Source: Selaginella tamariscina
Taxonomy: Eukaryota > Streptophyta > Lycopodiopsida > Selaginellales > Selaginellaceae
Assembly (NCBI GenBank): GCA_003024785.1
Contig: PUQB01000521.1
Location: 1 to 64,000 of the forward strand
DNA: 64,000 nt
Direction of reading: 5' to 3'
The notes under the pieces are model-generated. The model saw only the letters and a program-made list of their open reading frames with translations, was not told the origin of the DNA and made no database searches. Shown here in pieces: positions 44,736-57,419 of the stretch. A program made the translations under genes and the position numbers. Each line of letters starts with the position of its first letter. The first letter of the stretch is position 1.

Positions 44736-45606
44736 CTCCCCATTAGCAAGTCCTTGTCCTCAAGGGTAGTATAACTTACTCAACTGGTCCCATTTTAGCC
44801 TTGTACATCCACAAAGAATTTACCCAAGACTCGTTCCTTGTGAGTACTTTTTTAATTGTCTAACATGAAACATTGGGTGCACTCTCACTCCTTCTGGTAC
44901 GTAGTTGATATGCCACCTTATCAATACGCTCCAAAATCTCATACCTAAGAGACAACTTATGATTGTGTCCCTTTCATAAGGCCACAATAGTTGTTCCACC
45001 TTACATGTGTGACAAATATCACTCAGAGATATACATAATCTCCGACCTAAAACTCTTGAAAGCTTATGTGCTCATTAGCAAACTTAATAGCTTAACTCTA
45101 AACTGCTTTTAAATTTTTCTTGCACAAATTTTCAATGTTCTTAAGCTCAACACTAAGATCATTCATATTGCCCTAGGCTTCTTACTTGTTACCCCAATTC
45201 AAAACTGTCTTGAGATGCTATCCAAACATAACATAGTATGGACTCATCCAATCCAGTTGTTATTACATGCAAACTCGAGTAATGGAATATACTATTCCAT
45301 TGGCCTTCCTTCTAATTAATAATAACTTAGCATATCTTCCAGAATTTGGTTCACCATCTTTGTTTGCCCATCTATTTTAGGATGATCTCCGTTGCATAAC
45401 TTAAGCATGCATCACTTCAATATCATTTGAAAATCCGTGATAGGAAATACATGTTGCAATACATCGTAGCCAGCTATGAATGCATTCAATTCTTCCCTAG
45501 GTAACTAACTTGACAAACTTTGTCAACCTGTCCAATGACCATACATGTCCTATATGTCCTTGGCAAATGGGTGACGAAGTCCATAGAGATATTGCCTCCA
45601 ATACAA
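44736..45606 (-). pseudogene. Gypsy-3 integrase remnant
   Basis: On the minus strand one reads SMDFVTHLPRT (core start), HPKIDGQTKMVNQIL (near the catalytic Glu), SPYYVMFG and finally RYEILERIDKVAYQL, the typical C-terminal block of gypsy integrases. Stops interrupt it. No Gag, RT or RNase H remains. Confidence 0.7.
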
Positions 45607-45651
45607 TTTGTTAGGCACCAATATATACAAACTAAAAAACCTCACAAGATC

Positions 45652-45656
45652 ACTTA
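45652..45656. repeat. Target-site duplication ACTTA (left, chromovirus-2)
   Basis: Pairs with ACCTA at 55162-55166 (one mismatch). Confidence 0.6.
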
Positions 45657-46535
45657 GGTCATAGTTTTTACTATCACTCGACCCTTTATTTTGAAGGTTG
45701 AAATGTTGTTACCTAAAGTTGTGCGATGAACTCTAGATGTAAAGGACAGGCACACTTAGTGCATTCTTGGGTATCTGATGATGGTCCAACTAGGTGTCAT
45801 TAGGTATTACATGAAACTCTAAGAAGCTAGAACTTACTTTTTTAAAAACTCTTCCTCAAGGGACACCCTAAAAAACTTGCCTTAACCCACGCCTTATACT
45901 TCCCCCATGGGGTTAGGTTTAGGGTTAAAGTTAGGTCATCTAATTAGGGTTGGCATTTCGTGCCAGCCCACTTACTCAATTAGGAAATCATGGGGGAGGC
46001 TCCATATGATAAATAAGGATAAGGTAGAGTATATGTAATGAAGAGTTCATGGGTTTAAAAGAGAGCTCATTATTCTCCTGCTGGTGCAAGCTAAAGCTTA
46101 TGTCATCAATTCACAACTCTCCGTTGTGTTGCCCTAACTTCCACATGACAAGGGACCCTTATCTTTGGCAAGATTTCACTCTTGTGATTGGGTACATCGT
46201 GCCCAAGGAGTTAGCCAATTCTTTAGTCTGTTTACCCCGCTCGCAAACATGGAAAGGATTGCTCGAGTTCATGTTTTGTAAGGATAATGGTTGAGGCCTT
46301 TCTTTGGCTGCCTCACACACCTATCTAGGAATAATATACTTGTAGCTCAGCTAACCACACATCTTAACTCATGAGGTGAGCTTTGATTGTGGACTTGGCC
46401 AATTGGGGGTATGAATTCCTAAGTGACGGGTTCCTAACACAGGCTTTAACTAGATATTGTGGGGGTTTCCTTAGAGGCATTCTAGGGTTAACATTTGGCA
46501 ACTTGCCTTTGTGGCACCATATAAAAACTCTAACA
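45657..46535 (+). repeat. Chromovirus-2 5' LTR
   Basis: Starts GGTCATAGTTTTTACTA (first base changed from T) and ends AAAACTCTAACA, followed by ATTGGTTGAGAAAAG in place of the primer site. Confidence 0.82.
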
Positions 46536-46889
46536 ATTGGTTGAGAAAAGTTCTTTGCGGTTAGTAGGATTATCTAAACTTATAGGGTGTTTTAGTGTTT
46601 AGACTCTAAATTCTTAATTTACTCTATACTTTCGGTTGACATATCTATATTGTTCACAAAGAGTTTAATGTTGTGAGTTATCAATCTTTTAATAACACTT
46701 ACTTAGCAAGACGACATGAAATTTTAGATATGTTTGAAAGTCTTGTGTTGGTTTAAGCTGAAGTGTGTGGGTGTTTCAAAGTTCATATGAAGAACATTCC
46801 AAAGCATATTCTCTATGTTGAAAACTAGGGTTCAATAACATAACCAAGAGAAAGCAACTAGAGCCTGAGGTAAGAGGACTGTCATAAAG

Positions 46890-49240
46890 GCTCGAAATGA
46901 GGAGATGGATGAGCTAACCTAGGTCAACTCTCTAGGGTTAGACAACAACATGGCTGGTGGTAAATAATGATGGATGCCCTCAAACAAACTTTGAAGGAAT
47001 GTTTTAAGGGTTGAACAATCAATTGGTAATATTGATGATTGGATTTTAATGGTTACCACAATACCAAACGTTTCGCAATCAGACACACAAAAGAAGAAAA
47101 AACATGATTTAAAATCAAGTTCTTCTAGATCAGACTTTTCAATGGATGAAGATAGTGTGTGGTCCCAATAAGTTCAAGTATGTCAAACCTTCAGATTTTG
47201 TGAGTTCAAAGACTACAAAGTTCTGGATGATTGGTTATATGATATGAAAAGTTATTTCGTGGTTGCTTTTGTGAAAAAAGTGTGTGCCAAGTAGGAGAAG
47301 CTAAAACTTGGTGGCGGATTGTTGAAGATGAATGTGGATATTGAAACAACTAAAAACATATGAAAAGAAAGATCAAAAAGTAGTATATGCTAGAAAGACA
47401 TCCTAAAGTACAAGCCAACAAGCTATTAAAAATGTTAGAAGGTAACTCAAAAGGTTGCTTATGGCATATCATTAAAAGATTTGTACAATATAGGCGAGGA
47501 ACCAAAACCTAAATTGCAGATGTCATAGCTTTTACTATGGGGGGGGGGGGGGGGGGGGGGGGGTCCATCACATAAATAAGGTAAAGTTTGTAGCAAGAGA
47601 GCTCTGGGTTTATGACTAACTTCCAGATAATAGGGGCACGTCCCACTTATGGGGTAGCTTAATCTTAACGTTAGCGAATCTATGCCTGGGAGGTCTTGTC
47701 AGAATATGCAGGTTCTAAGGGTTATAGGTTGTCCACATCAAAAGCTAAGAGCAACACTCACAACTAAGTAGGGCATGTTCGTGTCCTTGTCTAAATTGTG
47801 GTCATGGGTTCTTAATTGATAAGGTTTCCTTATCGAGTTCCTGAGGGATAACAAATGGGTTCTAAAGTTGGCATTGAGAGCCACATTCGTGGCACTTGGT
47901 GCAACTCTTGAATCCAAGGGGCTATGGCATAATAACACATATCTGGGAAACAATGTCACATCTTCATGTGACATTAGGTTAAACGGCACACAATACAACG
48001 CCTAAGGCATGCCTTTTGGGGTTGTGTTATGGGTTTGTCGCTAAGGGGTTAGATACTTTAATAAACATGCATGCTTGTGCTTGCATTAGGGTGCTAAGCC
48101 TTGGGTGTGCTTTAGCACACTTGGCTAGGGAAGTGTTCTCCTTAGAATCTAGGGGTTGAACAACTTAGCTTGTTAGGGTTATCCATGTACTTAGGGTTAT
48201 CCAAGCCCAGCCTTAAAGCGCACACTCACGCCCTCACTAAGTATTAGCCCTAGGTCTAGGGTATGACCTGGCCACTCAAACCCTTAGGGGTTAGTTGTGA
48301 TTCAGGGCACCCCTTGACACCCTAAAGGGGTTGTACTCCCAGATGAGGATGATTCCTTAAGGGGTAAGTGATGATGCCTTAGCTCTATCACAGGGGTATG
48401 TGTGAGACACATCTCATTGTGGGGTTAGGACATGAGCATGTCTAGGTCTACTGAGATAGGATCCTAAAATCTACTCATGATATCCTCTAGGGTTCAGGGA
48501 ATGGTCATTCGAGGGGACTTAGGATGGGACTCTAAGTCTTCTATTTAACTAGGCATCTGAGTCAAACTCTTGGGTCATCTTGAAAAATTTAATGGTGCTC
48601 ACACGTGATGATGACACCAGATGGTCACTATGCAGGCACGTGTTGCCACGTGTTGGCCCTTTGGGTTAAAACTCTAACGGTGGAGTTATTCTCTAACATC
48701 TAGGTTTAGAAGGTTTGATAAACAACCAAATCAATCACCATCAATCCGAAGTGCAAGTCCCTTTGTTGGCAATTCCAAATTTTCAAACACATCAAGACCT
48801 ATTGAATCTTGAAAACCGTTAGTGTTACCACCACCTCAACAAGCCAAGGGCCCAACTCCAAAGTTTGTTCCTTCGCAATCCATAAGTAAAATTCCAAAAT
48901 GTTATAATTGCAACAAGTTTGGTCATTTTGTTATGGAATTTCGAACATCCTCACAACAATCAAGTCATTTCGAAGTGATGGTAAAACAAGAAATTGTTGG
49001 AGCTAAAACGCTTAAAGATTCAAAAGATAATCAGAAGAGGTAATGTTGTGACAGGGGATCGAATCCAAACGATGATCAATACTAAAGTAACATACAACTT
49101 CATATTGATTAGTTTAGCTCGTCGATTAAATTTGGATGTAATAAAGCTAAGTGAAATAAAGATCAATTTTGGCAAAGGTTTTCAAAATGCTAATAATATA
49201 GCAAGGGTAGTTCTTGTCCAAATCAAAAGTTAAAAGGTTA
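46890..49240 (+). pseudogene. gag: Chromovirus-2 gag-protease, interrupted by an LTR
   Basis: Gag homology runs from 46890 to 47520 and resumes at about 48695 after a LARD-type LTR. The zinc knuckle (48898-48942) reads CYNCNKFGHFVMEF, so its last Cys is replaced by Phe. The protease motif reads INTKVTYNF (about 49075-49101) where chromovirus-1 has IDTGATYNF, so the catalytic Asp is lost. Many stops are present. Confidence 0.8.
47521..48678 (+). mobile_element. LARD-type LTR, internally deleted, with a 25-base G run
   Basis: Begins TGTCATAGCTTTTACTATG, then jumps straight to a G homopolymer of about 25 bases (47539-47563) and the TATA-like block CACATAAATAAGG, so some 330 bp of the usual 5' LTR part are missing. 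The 3' end (AAACTCTAAC) is followed by a PBS-like trace (GGTGGAGTTATTCTCTAAC). It is therefore not a clean solo LTR, and no target duplication is evident. Confidence 0.7.
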
Positions 49241-49426
49241 AGCTAGACTTAATTGTCCTAAATATGATGGGGTTTGACTTTGTGTTGGGTATGAAATAAT
49301 TTTATAAATATGTAGTCAAAATGAGGGAATCTGAGGATAATCGAATCACACTAGCAATGAACAAGGAGGATTTTTAAAAAAACATTGCTCAAGATAGAAA
49401 CATTAATTGATAAATATTAGAATCTT

Positions 49427-51309
49427 ATGTTTCTCACCTTAACTCAGTTGCGTAAGGCGGTTAAACATCAGGAATATGTATTTTTTGCAATGGTTTTAAA
49501 TACCGGTGAAGTCAAAATAAGGAATGATCAAGAATTTATTCATGGTCCCATTTTGGAAATCTTAAACATGTTTAAAGATATGTTGCTAGAAGACTTACCA
49601 CCTGAGTTACTTCCACATCGAGGTGTGGATCATAAAATAGAAATTCTGCCAAGTTTGTCTCCATCAGCAAGAGCCCTTTATTGGTTAAATCCTCAAGAGA
49701 TTGAATTGAAGAGATAGTTGACGGAATTGATTGGTTGAGAACACATTCGGCCTAGCCAATCCCCGTATGGTGCATCAATTCTATTTGTAATGAAAAAAAA
49801 ATGGTACAATGCATATGTGTGTGGAATATCGAGCATTGAACGTTATAACTATCAAAAATAAATATCATTTTCCGTGAGTGAATCACTTATTTAATAAGCT
49901 ATTGAAAGCAAAATATTTTCAAAAATAAACTTGACATTTGGATACCATCAGATTCGGGTAACAAAGAATGATATCGAGAAGACCGTGTTTTGAGCATGTT
50001 ATGGATCATTTGAGTTTCTAGTCTTGTCATTCGAGTTGTTCAATGCTCTAGTTTGCACAATGATGGATGATGCGTTTAGAGACTATCTAGAAGAGTTTAT
50101 AGTGATGTATATTGATGACATTTTGGTCTTCAATTTGACAATTGAGAAATATATAGAACACTTGAAAAAGGTGTTTTAGATATTAGGGAGAACCAGTTGT
50201 ATACTAAAGAAAGCAAGTGTACATTTCTTCAAACCAAGATAGACTTCTTGGGACACTTGATATCAAGTGAGAAAGTTGTGATTGATTAAAAAAAGTTTAA
50301 ACTATTACCAAGTGGATGATTTTGAAAAATGTACATGAAGTCAGATCATTTCTTGGTCTGACATGTTATTACCTCATGTTCATAAAAGATTACTCAAAAT
50401 AATAACCTTATTAACAAATCTTACAAAGAACATTCCATGGCATTGGACTCCGAAGTGCTAGCGTGCGTTTATTAAACTCAAAGAAGCTATATCTTTTGAG
50501 CCAATTTTGCAGGTACCCATCTTTAAAGATTCATTTGAGGTAGAGTGTGACGCTTCTGACTTTGCAATTGGTGGTGTATTGCAAAAAAAAAAAGGGACAT
50601 ATGGTGTTCGTTTTCTCAAAGAAGTTAGATGCTGCACAAATTTGATGACTACTAATGGTAAAGAGATGTATGCTATTGTTGCTTTCTTGAAGTATTGATG
50701 TCATTATTTTTAAGTCATGGCACTATGTTTGGATAGATAGTGTAACTCTAAAGTATTTTGAAATGTAACTGAAGCTATCACCAAACTATGCTAAATGGCA
50801 GCAAATGTTGGTGTGATTTTAGCCTAAAATTAGATACAAAGCTGGAAAAGACAATGTGATAGTTAACACACTTAGTAGAAAAGGTCATATTTGTATTATG
50901 TTGGCAACAATCTCAACTTTGGTGGATGAATTTGTGATAGTATATCCTCAAGACGACTTTACTAAGGAGGCCTTAAACCTAGTAGCAAAGAGGAAACAGG
51001 TTCATCAATTACAAAGAGATGCTGATGTTCCAATAAAAATAAAAAGTCGAATTGATGCACTAAATCATGTGGGATGGAGTTCTTTATTATAAAGAAAAGA
51101 GACTTTATGTTCCAAAAGGGACATGGAGGCAAATATTGTTAACAAAACATCAAGATGTTTCTTTGGCAAAACATGGTGGAAGGCATAAGACATTAACACT
51201 ACTAAAACATGGATTTTATTGGCTAGAAATGATAAATGATATTGTTGAGTATATTAAAACATGCCTAACATGTCAACAAATGAAGAGTCAATTGCAAAAA
51301 CGGGCTGGG
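49427..51309 (+). pseudogene. pol: Chromovirus-2 pol, first part: RT, RNase H, integrase zinc finger
   Basis: RT begins near 49680 (ARALYWLNPQE) and contains an intact-looking YIDD motif at about 50109-50120. RNase H (ECDASDFAIGGVL) is at 50540-50580. The integrase zinc finger (HGGRHKTLTLLKHGFYW, CLTCQQ) is at 51170-51290. The frame breaks repeatedly. The integrase is cut by the solo LTR at 51310. Confidence 0.85.
51305..51309. repeat. Target-site duplication CTGGG (left, solo LTR)
   Basis: Identical to 52969-52973. Chromovirus-1 has the single unoccupied site GAGCTGGGAAGTT on its minus strand near 12720. Confidence 0.9.
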
Positions 51310-52968
51310 TGTTAGAGTTTTAACACGAAGGGTCAACACGTGGTTGCCAAGTGGCTATTTGACGTCATCACCCTGTGTGAGAAACACTAAGTCTTCCAAG
51401 ATAACCCTAAGAGTCTGACTCATAGGCCCAATTAGGTAAAAGACTTAGAGTCCTACCCTAAATCCCTAGAATGACCATCCTTGAACCCTAGAGGATAACC
51501 TGAGTAGATTTTAGGATCCTATCTCAGTACCCTAACCCCACAAAGGAGATATGTCTCACACATACCCCGTGACAGAGCCAAAGCATTGTCACTTACCCCT
51601 TGAGGAATCACCCTCATTCAGGAGTACAAACCCCTTTAGGGCGACCCTGAACCACGACTAACCCTTAAGGGTTCGAGTGGCCAAGTCAAATCCTAGACCT
51701 AGGGCTAATACTTAGTGAGGACACGAGTGGTGGGTGTTAGGCGGACACGAGTGGTGGGTGTTAGGCGAACACGAGTGTTCTGCTAAGCAAACTCCCTAAG
51801 GCTAGGTTTGGATAACCCTAAATACATGACCTTGTGAGTGTTTCACAAAAAGGCTCATGCTAACAAGCTTAGGTTATTCAACCTCTGGATTCCAAGGAGA
51901 ACACTCCTCTAGCCAAGTGTGCCAAAGCACACTTAGTTACGAGACCTAACCTCCCTTGAGCGGATGCCCAAGGCTTAGCACCCTAGTGCAAGCACAAGCA
52001 TGCCTTGGCGACAAACCCAAGATACAACCCCAAAAAGCATGCCTTGGGCATTGTATTGCATGATGTCCAGCGCAATGTCACATCTTCATGTAACATTGTC
52101 TTTCACAATGTAGGCTATCATGCCATAGCCCTTAGATTCAAGAGTTGCACCAAGTGCCACAAACGTGGCTCCTAAATGCTAACTTTAGAACCCCTTAGTG
52201 AACCCTTAGGAAGTGGATAACGTGAACATGTCAACAAGATCCTATGCCCACAATTGAACAAGGACACGAATGTGCCTTGCTTGGCCATGAGTGCTACACA
52301 TGGCTTGACATGGAGGAGGAGACTACAGACAAGCCTTTATCTTTGCCTCTTGGAATGTGCATTCTGACAAGACCTTCCAAGCATGGATTTCATCAACGTT
52401 AAGGGTGAGCTACCCGAAGATGGGACGTACCCCTGTCATCTGGAAGTTAGGGTGGCACAACAGAGGGTTGTGCCTTAATAACACAAACTAGAGCTTGCAC
52501 CGGGAGAAGAGTAACGATCTCAGTCATGAATTTAGGAACCCTTACTCCTATATACTACCTTATTTATGTGATAGACCCCCCCCGCCCCTTGTTTTCCTAT
52601 TTATATAAGTGGGCTGGCATGGAATCTCATTCCCAAAGGGAATATACTTGGTGAGTTATCCATCAACCCCTAAACCCTAATCTATCAAACCTAGGGGTAT
52701 TTTTAAACATATCTGATGTGCCGACCTCACCAAAAAAGCCATTAACCCAATTGGGACATGGAAAACCAAGGTAAGAATTTTTAAATGGAAGTGTTAGCTT
52801 CGTCTAGAGTTTCTTACAAATACCTAATGACACCCGACCAAACCATCACTAGATATCCAAGTGCATTAAGGGCCTGTTTCTTTTACACCTAGGGTTTATC
52901 AACATAGTACAGTATGTAACAATAGTCAACATCCAAAGTAAAATGGGAGCCATAATAAAAACTATACA
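51310..52968 (-). mobile_element. LARD-type solo LTR inserted in chromovirus-2 integrase
   Basis: A 1659-bp reversed LTR (TGTTAGAGTTTTAACAC to AAAACTATACA) with perfect CTGGG duplications and no interior. This is the cleanest solo LTR in the window. Confidence 0.9.
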
Positions 52969-53990
52969 CTGGGAAGTTGCAATGTATATTGATTCCGAAG
53001 TGGCCATTTCAAAGTGTTACTTTGGACTTTATCATGGAATTGCCAAATCTTGTGGTTTCAATGCCCTTATGGTGGTGGTTGATCGATTTCCAAAGGTTGT
53101 TCATTTCATTTAAACTATGAAGACAATGAATGCAAAATAAGTAACAAAGTTGTTCTTTTACAAGGTCGTAGAAGTTGATCTCATATCGAGATCCTTGATT
53201 GGAACGTTGTTTAAACAGTTTGGTACAATGCTAAAGTTTAGTACGGCTTACCATCCATAAATAAATAGTCAAACGGAGAGGGTGAACCAATAAGTCAGAA
53301 CTATCTTAAATGTTATGTTCAAAATGATCAACTTGATTGAGTTGAACACTTCGATATGGCTAAGATATGTTTTAATAATTTGACACACACTACAATTGGG
53401 TGTAGCTTGATGGAGGTGTTAATTGGAATAAGGGGATATTTCTCAAAGCATGGTGTTATCAAAGGATAATGTCAATTAAGTTCCCTTTGTAGCAAAGTTC
53501 ACTGGACAGTTGTACCATACATGGAAAGTTGCTCATCAAGCGATGACTGCAACACAAGAAAGGTATTGTCAATAATACAATAAGCATGGATGTAGAGTAT
53601 CAGGTTGGAAATATGATATTGTTAAGTACTAAAAAAACTAACAATTCCAACGATTCTTTTGAAAAAGTTTTTATTACACTACATAGGTCTATACAAGGTG
53701 GTAAAGCAAGTAAGGAATGTGGCTTATGGTTAAATTCTCCTCCAAAGTTGGGAGCGATACACAATGTGTTTTATGTCAATTTACTCAAATATTTCATAAG
53801 GATGAGAAGTTTATGTCTGCCTCCAAAATTAATTGGCGAGGAAAAAGAGATCGAAGTTGAGGCAATATTAAAAGGGAGGAACATTCATGGATGGTGAAAA
53901 TGTAAACATGAATATCTTATTAAGTGGAAAGATTACGGGCATGCGAATTGACATAGGAATCATTGGAGAATCTATAGAACGTGATGGAAT
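52969..53990 (+). pseudogene. pol: Chromovirus-2 pol, second part: integrase core and chromodomain
   Basis: Resumes exactly at the duplicated CTGGG. It carries integrase core traces (CGFNALMVVVDRFPKVVHF), a TTAYHP-like stretch near 53255, the C-terminal block (53400-53840) and a chromodomain trace with LIKWK-like sequence at about 53915-53935. Stops and indels abound. Confidence 0.8.
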
Positions 53991-53994
53991 TGGT

Positions 53995-54363
53995 GAATGA
54001 GTTTGAGGCAAGGTCTCAAGCTGATTAATAAATAAAGTTTTCTTTCTTCTTAACCTAGGGGTCAACATATAACATTAACTAGAGACCTCTTATATAAATT
54101 CTAGTTAACTTAAAAGAAATTAACTAACTTGTTATTTGTGTAAGGTGACAGACTTTGCAGACATGCAAAAGGTTTCTAGGTGACTTCAGCAACTAAGCTT
54201 GTCGCATAGTGAAGTACTTGGCTTTGCGTAATGCAAGGTGAGTAATGAAAATTATGTGAACTACTTTTGCTAACTTTGCATAGAGTAGTTTTTAGTTAAT
54301 TTTCTTAACCTAGTTTAGTCTTAAACATCAACAAGGACATTGATATTTTTACAGGTGGGAGTA
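53995..54363 (+). other. Chromovirus-2 3' non-coding region
   Basis: Same conserved block as 11245-11625 (reversed) and 22380-22746. The polypurine tract is eroded to GGTGGGAGTA before the LTR. Confidence 0.7.
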
Positions 54364-55161
54364 TGTCATAGTTTTTATTATGACTCGACCTTTTACTTTG
54401 AAGGTTATATCATTAAATATTTGCAAGAAACTTTATGCGAAATTAGAACTTATCTTTTAAAAAACTCTCATTCAATTTCATGTTACTAGTTAGATTTTCC
54501 TCAAGAGTAGCTTGTTAAAAAGAGTTAAGAACACCTCTAGGGTTGACCTAGCCCTAGGGTTTCTTTAACCCCCTAGGGGTTAGGTTTAGGGTTAGTAAGT
54601 TAGGTCATCTCATTTCATTAAGGGTTGACATTCCGTGCCAGCCCACTTACTCAATTAGGAAAAGGATTTAAAAGAGTTCATAGGTTCAAAAAGAGCTCGT
54701 TATTCTCCTATCATGCAAGTTAAACTTGTGTCATCAAGGTACAACTCTCTATTGTGCCATCCTAGTACGTCCCACCTTTGGGTTAACATGTCCTTATTCT
54801 TAATAGAATTTTGCCCTTGTGATTGGGTACATCACACCCAAGGAGTTAGCCAATTCTTTGGTCTATTTATCCACTCACAAGCCTGAAAAGAATTGCTTGA
54901 GTTCCAACCCATTTTGTAAGGATAGTGGTTGAGGCCTTGCTTTGACTACCTCATCCATGTCAAACTAGAAATAATACTTGCAGCTTGCTAGCTCACACAT
55001 CCTGACTCACAAAGGTGAGCCTTAACCATGGACTTGGCCAACCGAGGGTATGAGTTCCTAAGTGACAAGTTCCTCTTAAAAACAATGTCAAGATAACTTC
55101 TCCCAATTGTATATTATCACTACCACACTTATACTCTTAACTTACCAGTAAAACTTTAACA
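54364..55161 (+). repeat. Chromovirus-2 3' LTR
   Basis: Starts TGTCATAGTTTTTATTATG and ends AGTAAAACTTTAACA. It contains CCCTAG/TTAGGG telomere-like traces (54540-54600) and internal deletions relative to the 5' LTR. Confidence 0.8.
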
Positions 55162-55366
55162 ACCTAACTGTATCTAGTCTCAACATGCTACTCTCCAAAA
55201 AGGCTTCCAATATTAGGGTGTCTTCCTTAATCCTCCTATATCCCTTTTATACACTAGATATATATTCTTTTTGGATTCTTTTACATACATATAATAACCT
55301 TTAAGGAATATCTTGGTTTATACCTTTTTGGAAATTATTTTTTGATTTGTTATATGGGTCATAACA

Positions 55367-55850
55367 TTTAAAAAGACTATTATTTAAAAATTAAGTTTTA
55401 AAATTTATTTTATACTTAGTGAGATAAGAAGTTATGAATTATTAAATGAATATATATATTGTATTCTTTCGGGAATAAGTAATGTGAAAATGTCAATTAA
55501 GATGCCTGATATTTAAAGCTTATTAGTGAGACACTAGGTATAGGTTGGGTTTCTTAGTTTTCACATTGGTTTATTAAAAAAAATGTTAACTTATATTTGC
55601 TTCTTGAACGGGTTGATACTAAAGAGTATAAGGTTGGTAATTAAACATGAAGGCTAGATGAGACTTTGTTACATACATGTTATTATCATGTGAGCCTAAC
55701 CCTAAACCTACCTAGGAGTGTTCCTAGCCTTATTTGACATGTTAGACTCACCAAAATTACTATGAAAACTAGACGAGACATTAAAATCGAGAGAGAGCCA
55801 AGATATCCTTAAATACTCAACACCAAATGCTGTTTTTTACAACACTTATA
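55367..55850 (+). mobile_element. LARD-2 interior fragment (right of nested insertion) and LTR-like scrap
   Basis: The stretch 55367-55660 continues LARD interior (compare 21590-21900, for example TTCGGGAATAAGTAATG and GAACGGGTTGATACTAAAGAGTA). From about 55690 a short piece resembles reversed LTR sequence (CCTAACCCTAAACCTA, GACATGTTAGACTCACC). No gene is present. Confidence 0.6.
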
Positions 55851-55963
55851 TTCCTAAAATATCTTAGAATATTCATATTATTCTAAAAATAGTTTACAAT
55901 AATTAAAAAATACTATCAAACATAATTACAAATGAAATCATTTTTTAACAACATGTTAATTTT

Positions 55964-57166
55964 TTATAAATACTTTCTTCCAATCATACAGAGAAATCTT
56001 CTCATTTTGTCTAAATTATGACTCTCTGGATTAATCGAATCATTTTGGTCAATATCTTGATGTTGTTGCCACCACCTAACACTCTCACGAATGCAATTGG
56101 GAGTTGCCATCCTTGTTAATACATAAAATGTGATAAGAGAAGGTCTACATAAAGGCTCATCTAAAAATTGACGTTCCTTAAGAATAATATTATAAAGTGC
56201 TCGGTTGCTATCCTTCATTTTATAAAATTTAAAATCACGAGAAAGAAAAGCTTTAGGAAATGTTTGATATGATGGATACTGCTCATAAAAGTTTTTGAGA
56301 TTCTTCTTTCTAAGGTATGTATCTAAGTAGTTCACTAACTCATCCATGATATCGGTATCAGAATATGGGTCGAAAGTGAATGGATGAATACAAGCAATGT
56401 TTTGGTTGAGCATAGCCTTCTGAGGAGAGTCGTCTACCACTAACATATGTGCGTTCTTCATTATCCTTAAACGACTGATCTCCCCATGAGTCCCAATAAA
56501 TCTTTCATTCTTGAAAAAGTATGGCTTACTTTCTTTTTTTATATTGTAAAATTTGAGAGGTTTATAACATACTCGTTAATCAAAAATCTAATCTTTAAGA
56601 ATCACCTCTTCTGCAACACTACAATGTTTCTTAAGCAAATTCAACATCGGTGTCAAGTTATGAATCTGCATGCATGACCAAATCCCCACAAGCGCACCCA
56701 TCTCCTAAGCTTTTGAAAGACATGGTCCAACTTGGACAAAAATAATATCATATCAAAATTTACCATGACAAGGAATGAAATCTCCTTGTTTGATTTCTTT
56801 TTTCCTATCCTCAGGCCTTTATCGATGAAGCAAAACACCATTGATATCCAACAACACAATATGGCCATGAGTAACATGGGATAGCGTTGCCTCTTAAATA
56901 CTTTGCAACTCACTTGTTTGCTCCCTTTCACATTTATCTATTGACACTATCTCATTGCCTATCCCTTTATCATTTAATTGTACATCATCCTTATAAGATT
57001 CAGATATTGCAGGTGCTGAAGAAATTGATTTCGGAACTGAAGCCAATAAAAATGGTGATGAAAAAATTAAAGTGGTCCCCATGGTAACGATGTTTTGAGC
57101 TGCATTATTATCATTTCCTGCATGAACTCTGTCATTCTGACATGTGGCACAAGAAAGTTTTGTCAA
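55964..57166 (-). pseudogene. FCP1/NIF-like HAD phosphatase cargo (copy D, frameshifted)
   Basis: The C-terminal half is the best of the three copies: 165 open codons (56461-55964) include LVVDDSPQKAML and ATPNCIRESVRWW. Upstream, motif I reads LLDINGVLLH (near 56840) and the N-terminal frame (57166-56894) ends in a premature stop before it. The open tail in D compared with B suggests damage after transposition or base-calling errors. Confidence 0.68.
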
Positions 57167-57419
57167 ACCCCTCTCTTATCTCATGGCAATGTTGAAAATC
57201 CATATTCTCAACTGTTTCATTATCTGCAAAATGATAGTTAGCTAACCTTATAATTATTAAGGTATATTATTTACTTTGTTAATGTGCGACTTATGTTTAA
57301 ACTAAAAGCTTCATTAATCCTTGAAAATTTATTTTCTATACAAATATAAACGAAATATACAAAAATGCCTTATGTTACATTCATTTACAACTATTCGTCA
57401 CTCTAAGAACTTATTAACA

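Larger units (their letters stand above)
45657..55161 (+). mobile_element. Chromovirus-2: old full-length element with two internal insertions
   Basis: Same family as chromovirus-1 but much more diverged. It has a 5' LTR (45657-46535), degenerate PBS (46536-46549), gag (46890-47520, 48700-49000), protease, RT, RNase H and integrase (to 51309), integrase continuation and chromodomain (52969-53990), 3' non-coding region and 3' LTR (54364-55161). A LARD-type LTR sits in gag (47521-48678) and a solo LTR in integrase (51310-52968). The two LTRs differ strongly, which indicates an old insertion. Confidence 0.88.
44491..55366 (-). mobile_element. Gypsy-3: small Ty3/gypsy element split by chromovirus-2
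   Basis: LTRs of about 245-255 bp have ends TGTTAGGCACC and GGTCATAAC(A). The left (3') LTR is 44491-44731. The right (5') LTR is 45609-45656 plus 55162-55366. The interior is only about 0.88 kb and holds integrase remnants, so most of the element is deleted. A degenerate tRNA-Met primer site (ATTGTATTGGAGGC on the minus strand) adjoins the right LTR. Flanking TTTAG/TTTAA mark the insertion in LARD-2. Confidence 0.78.
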
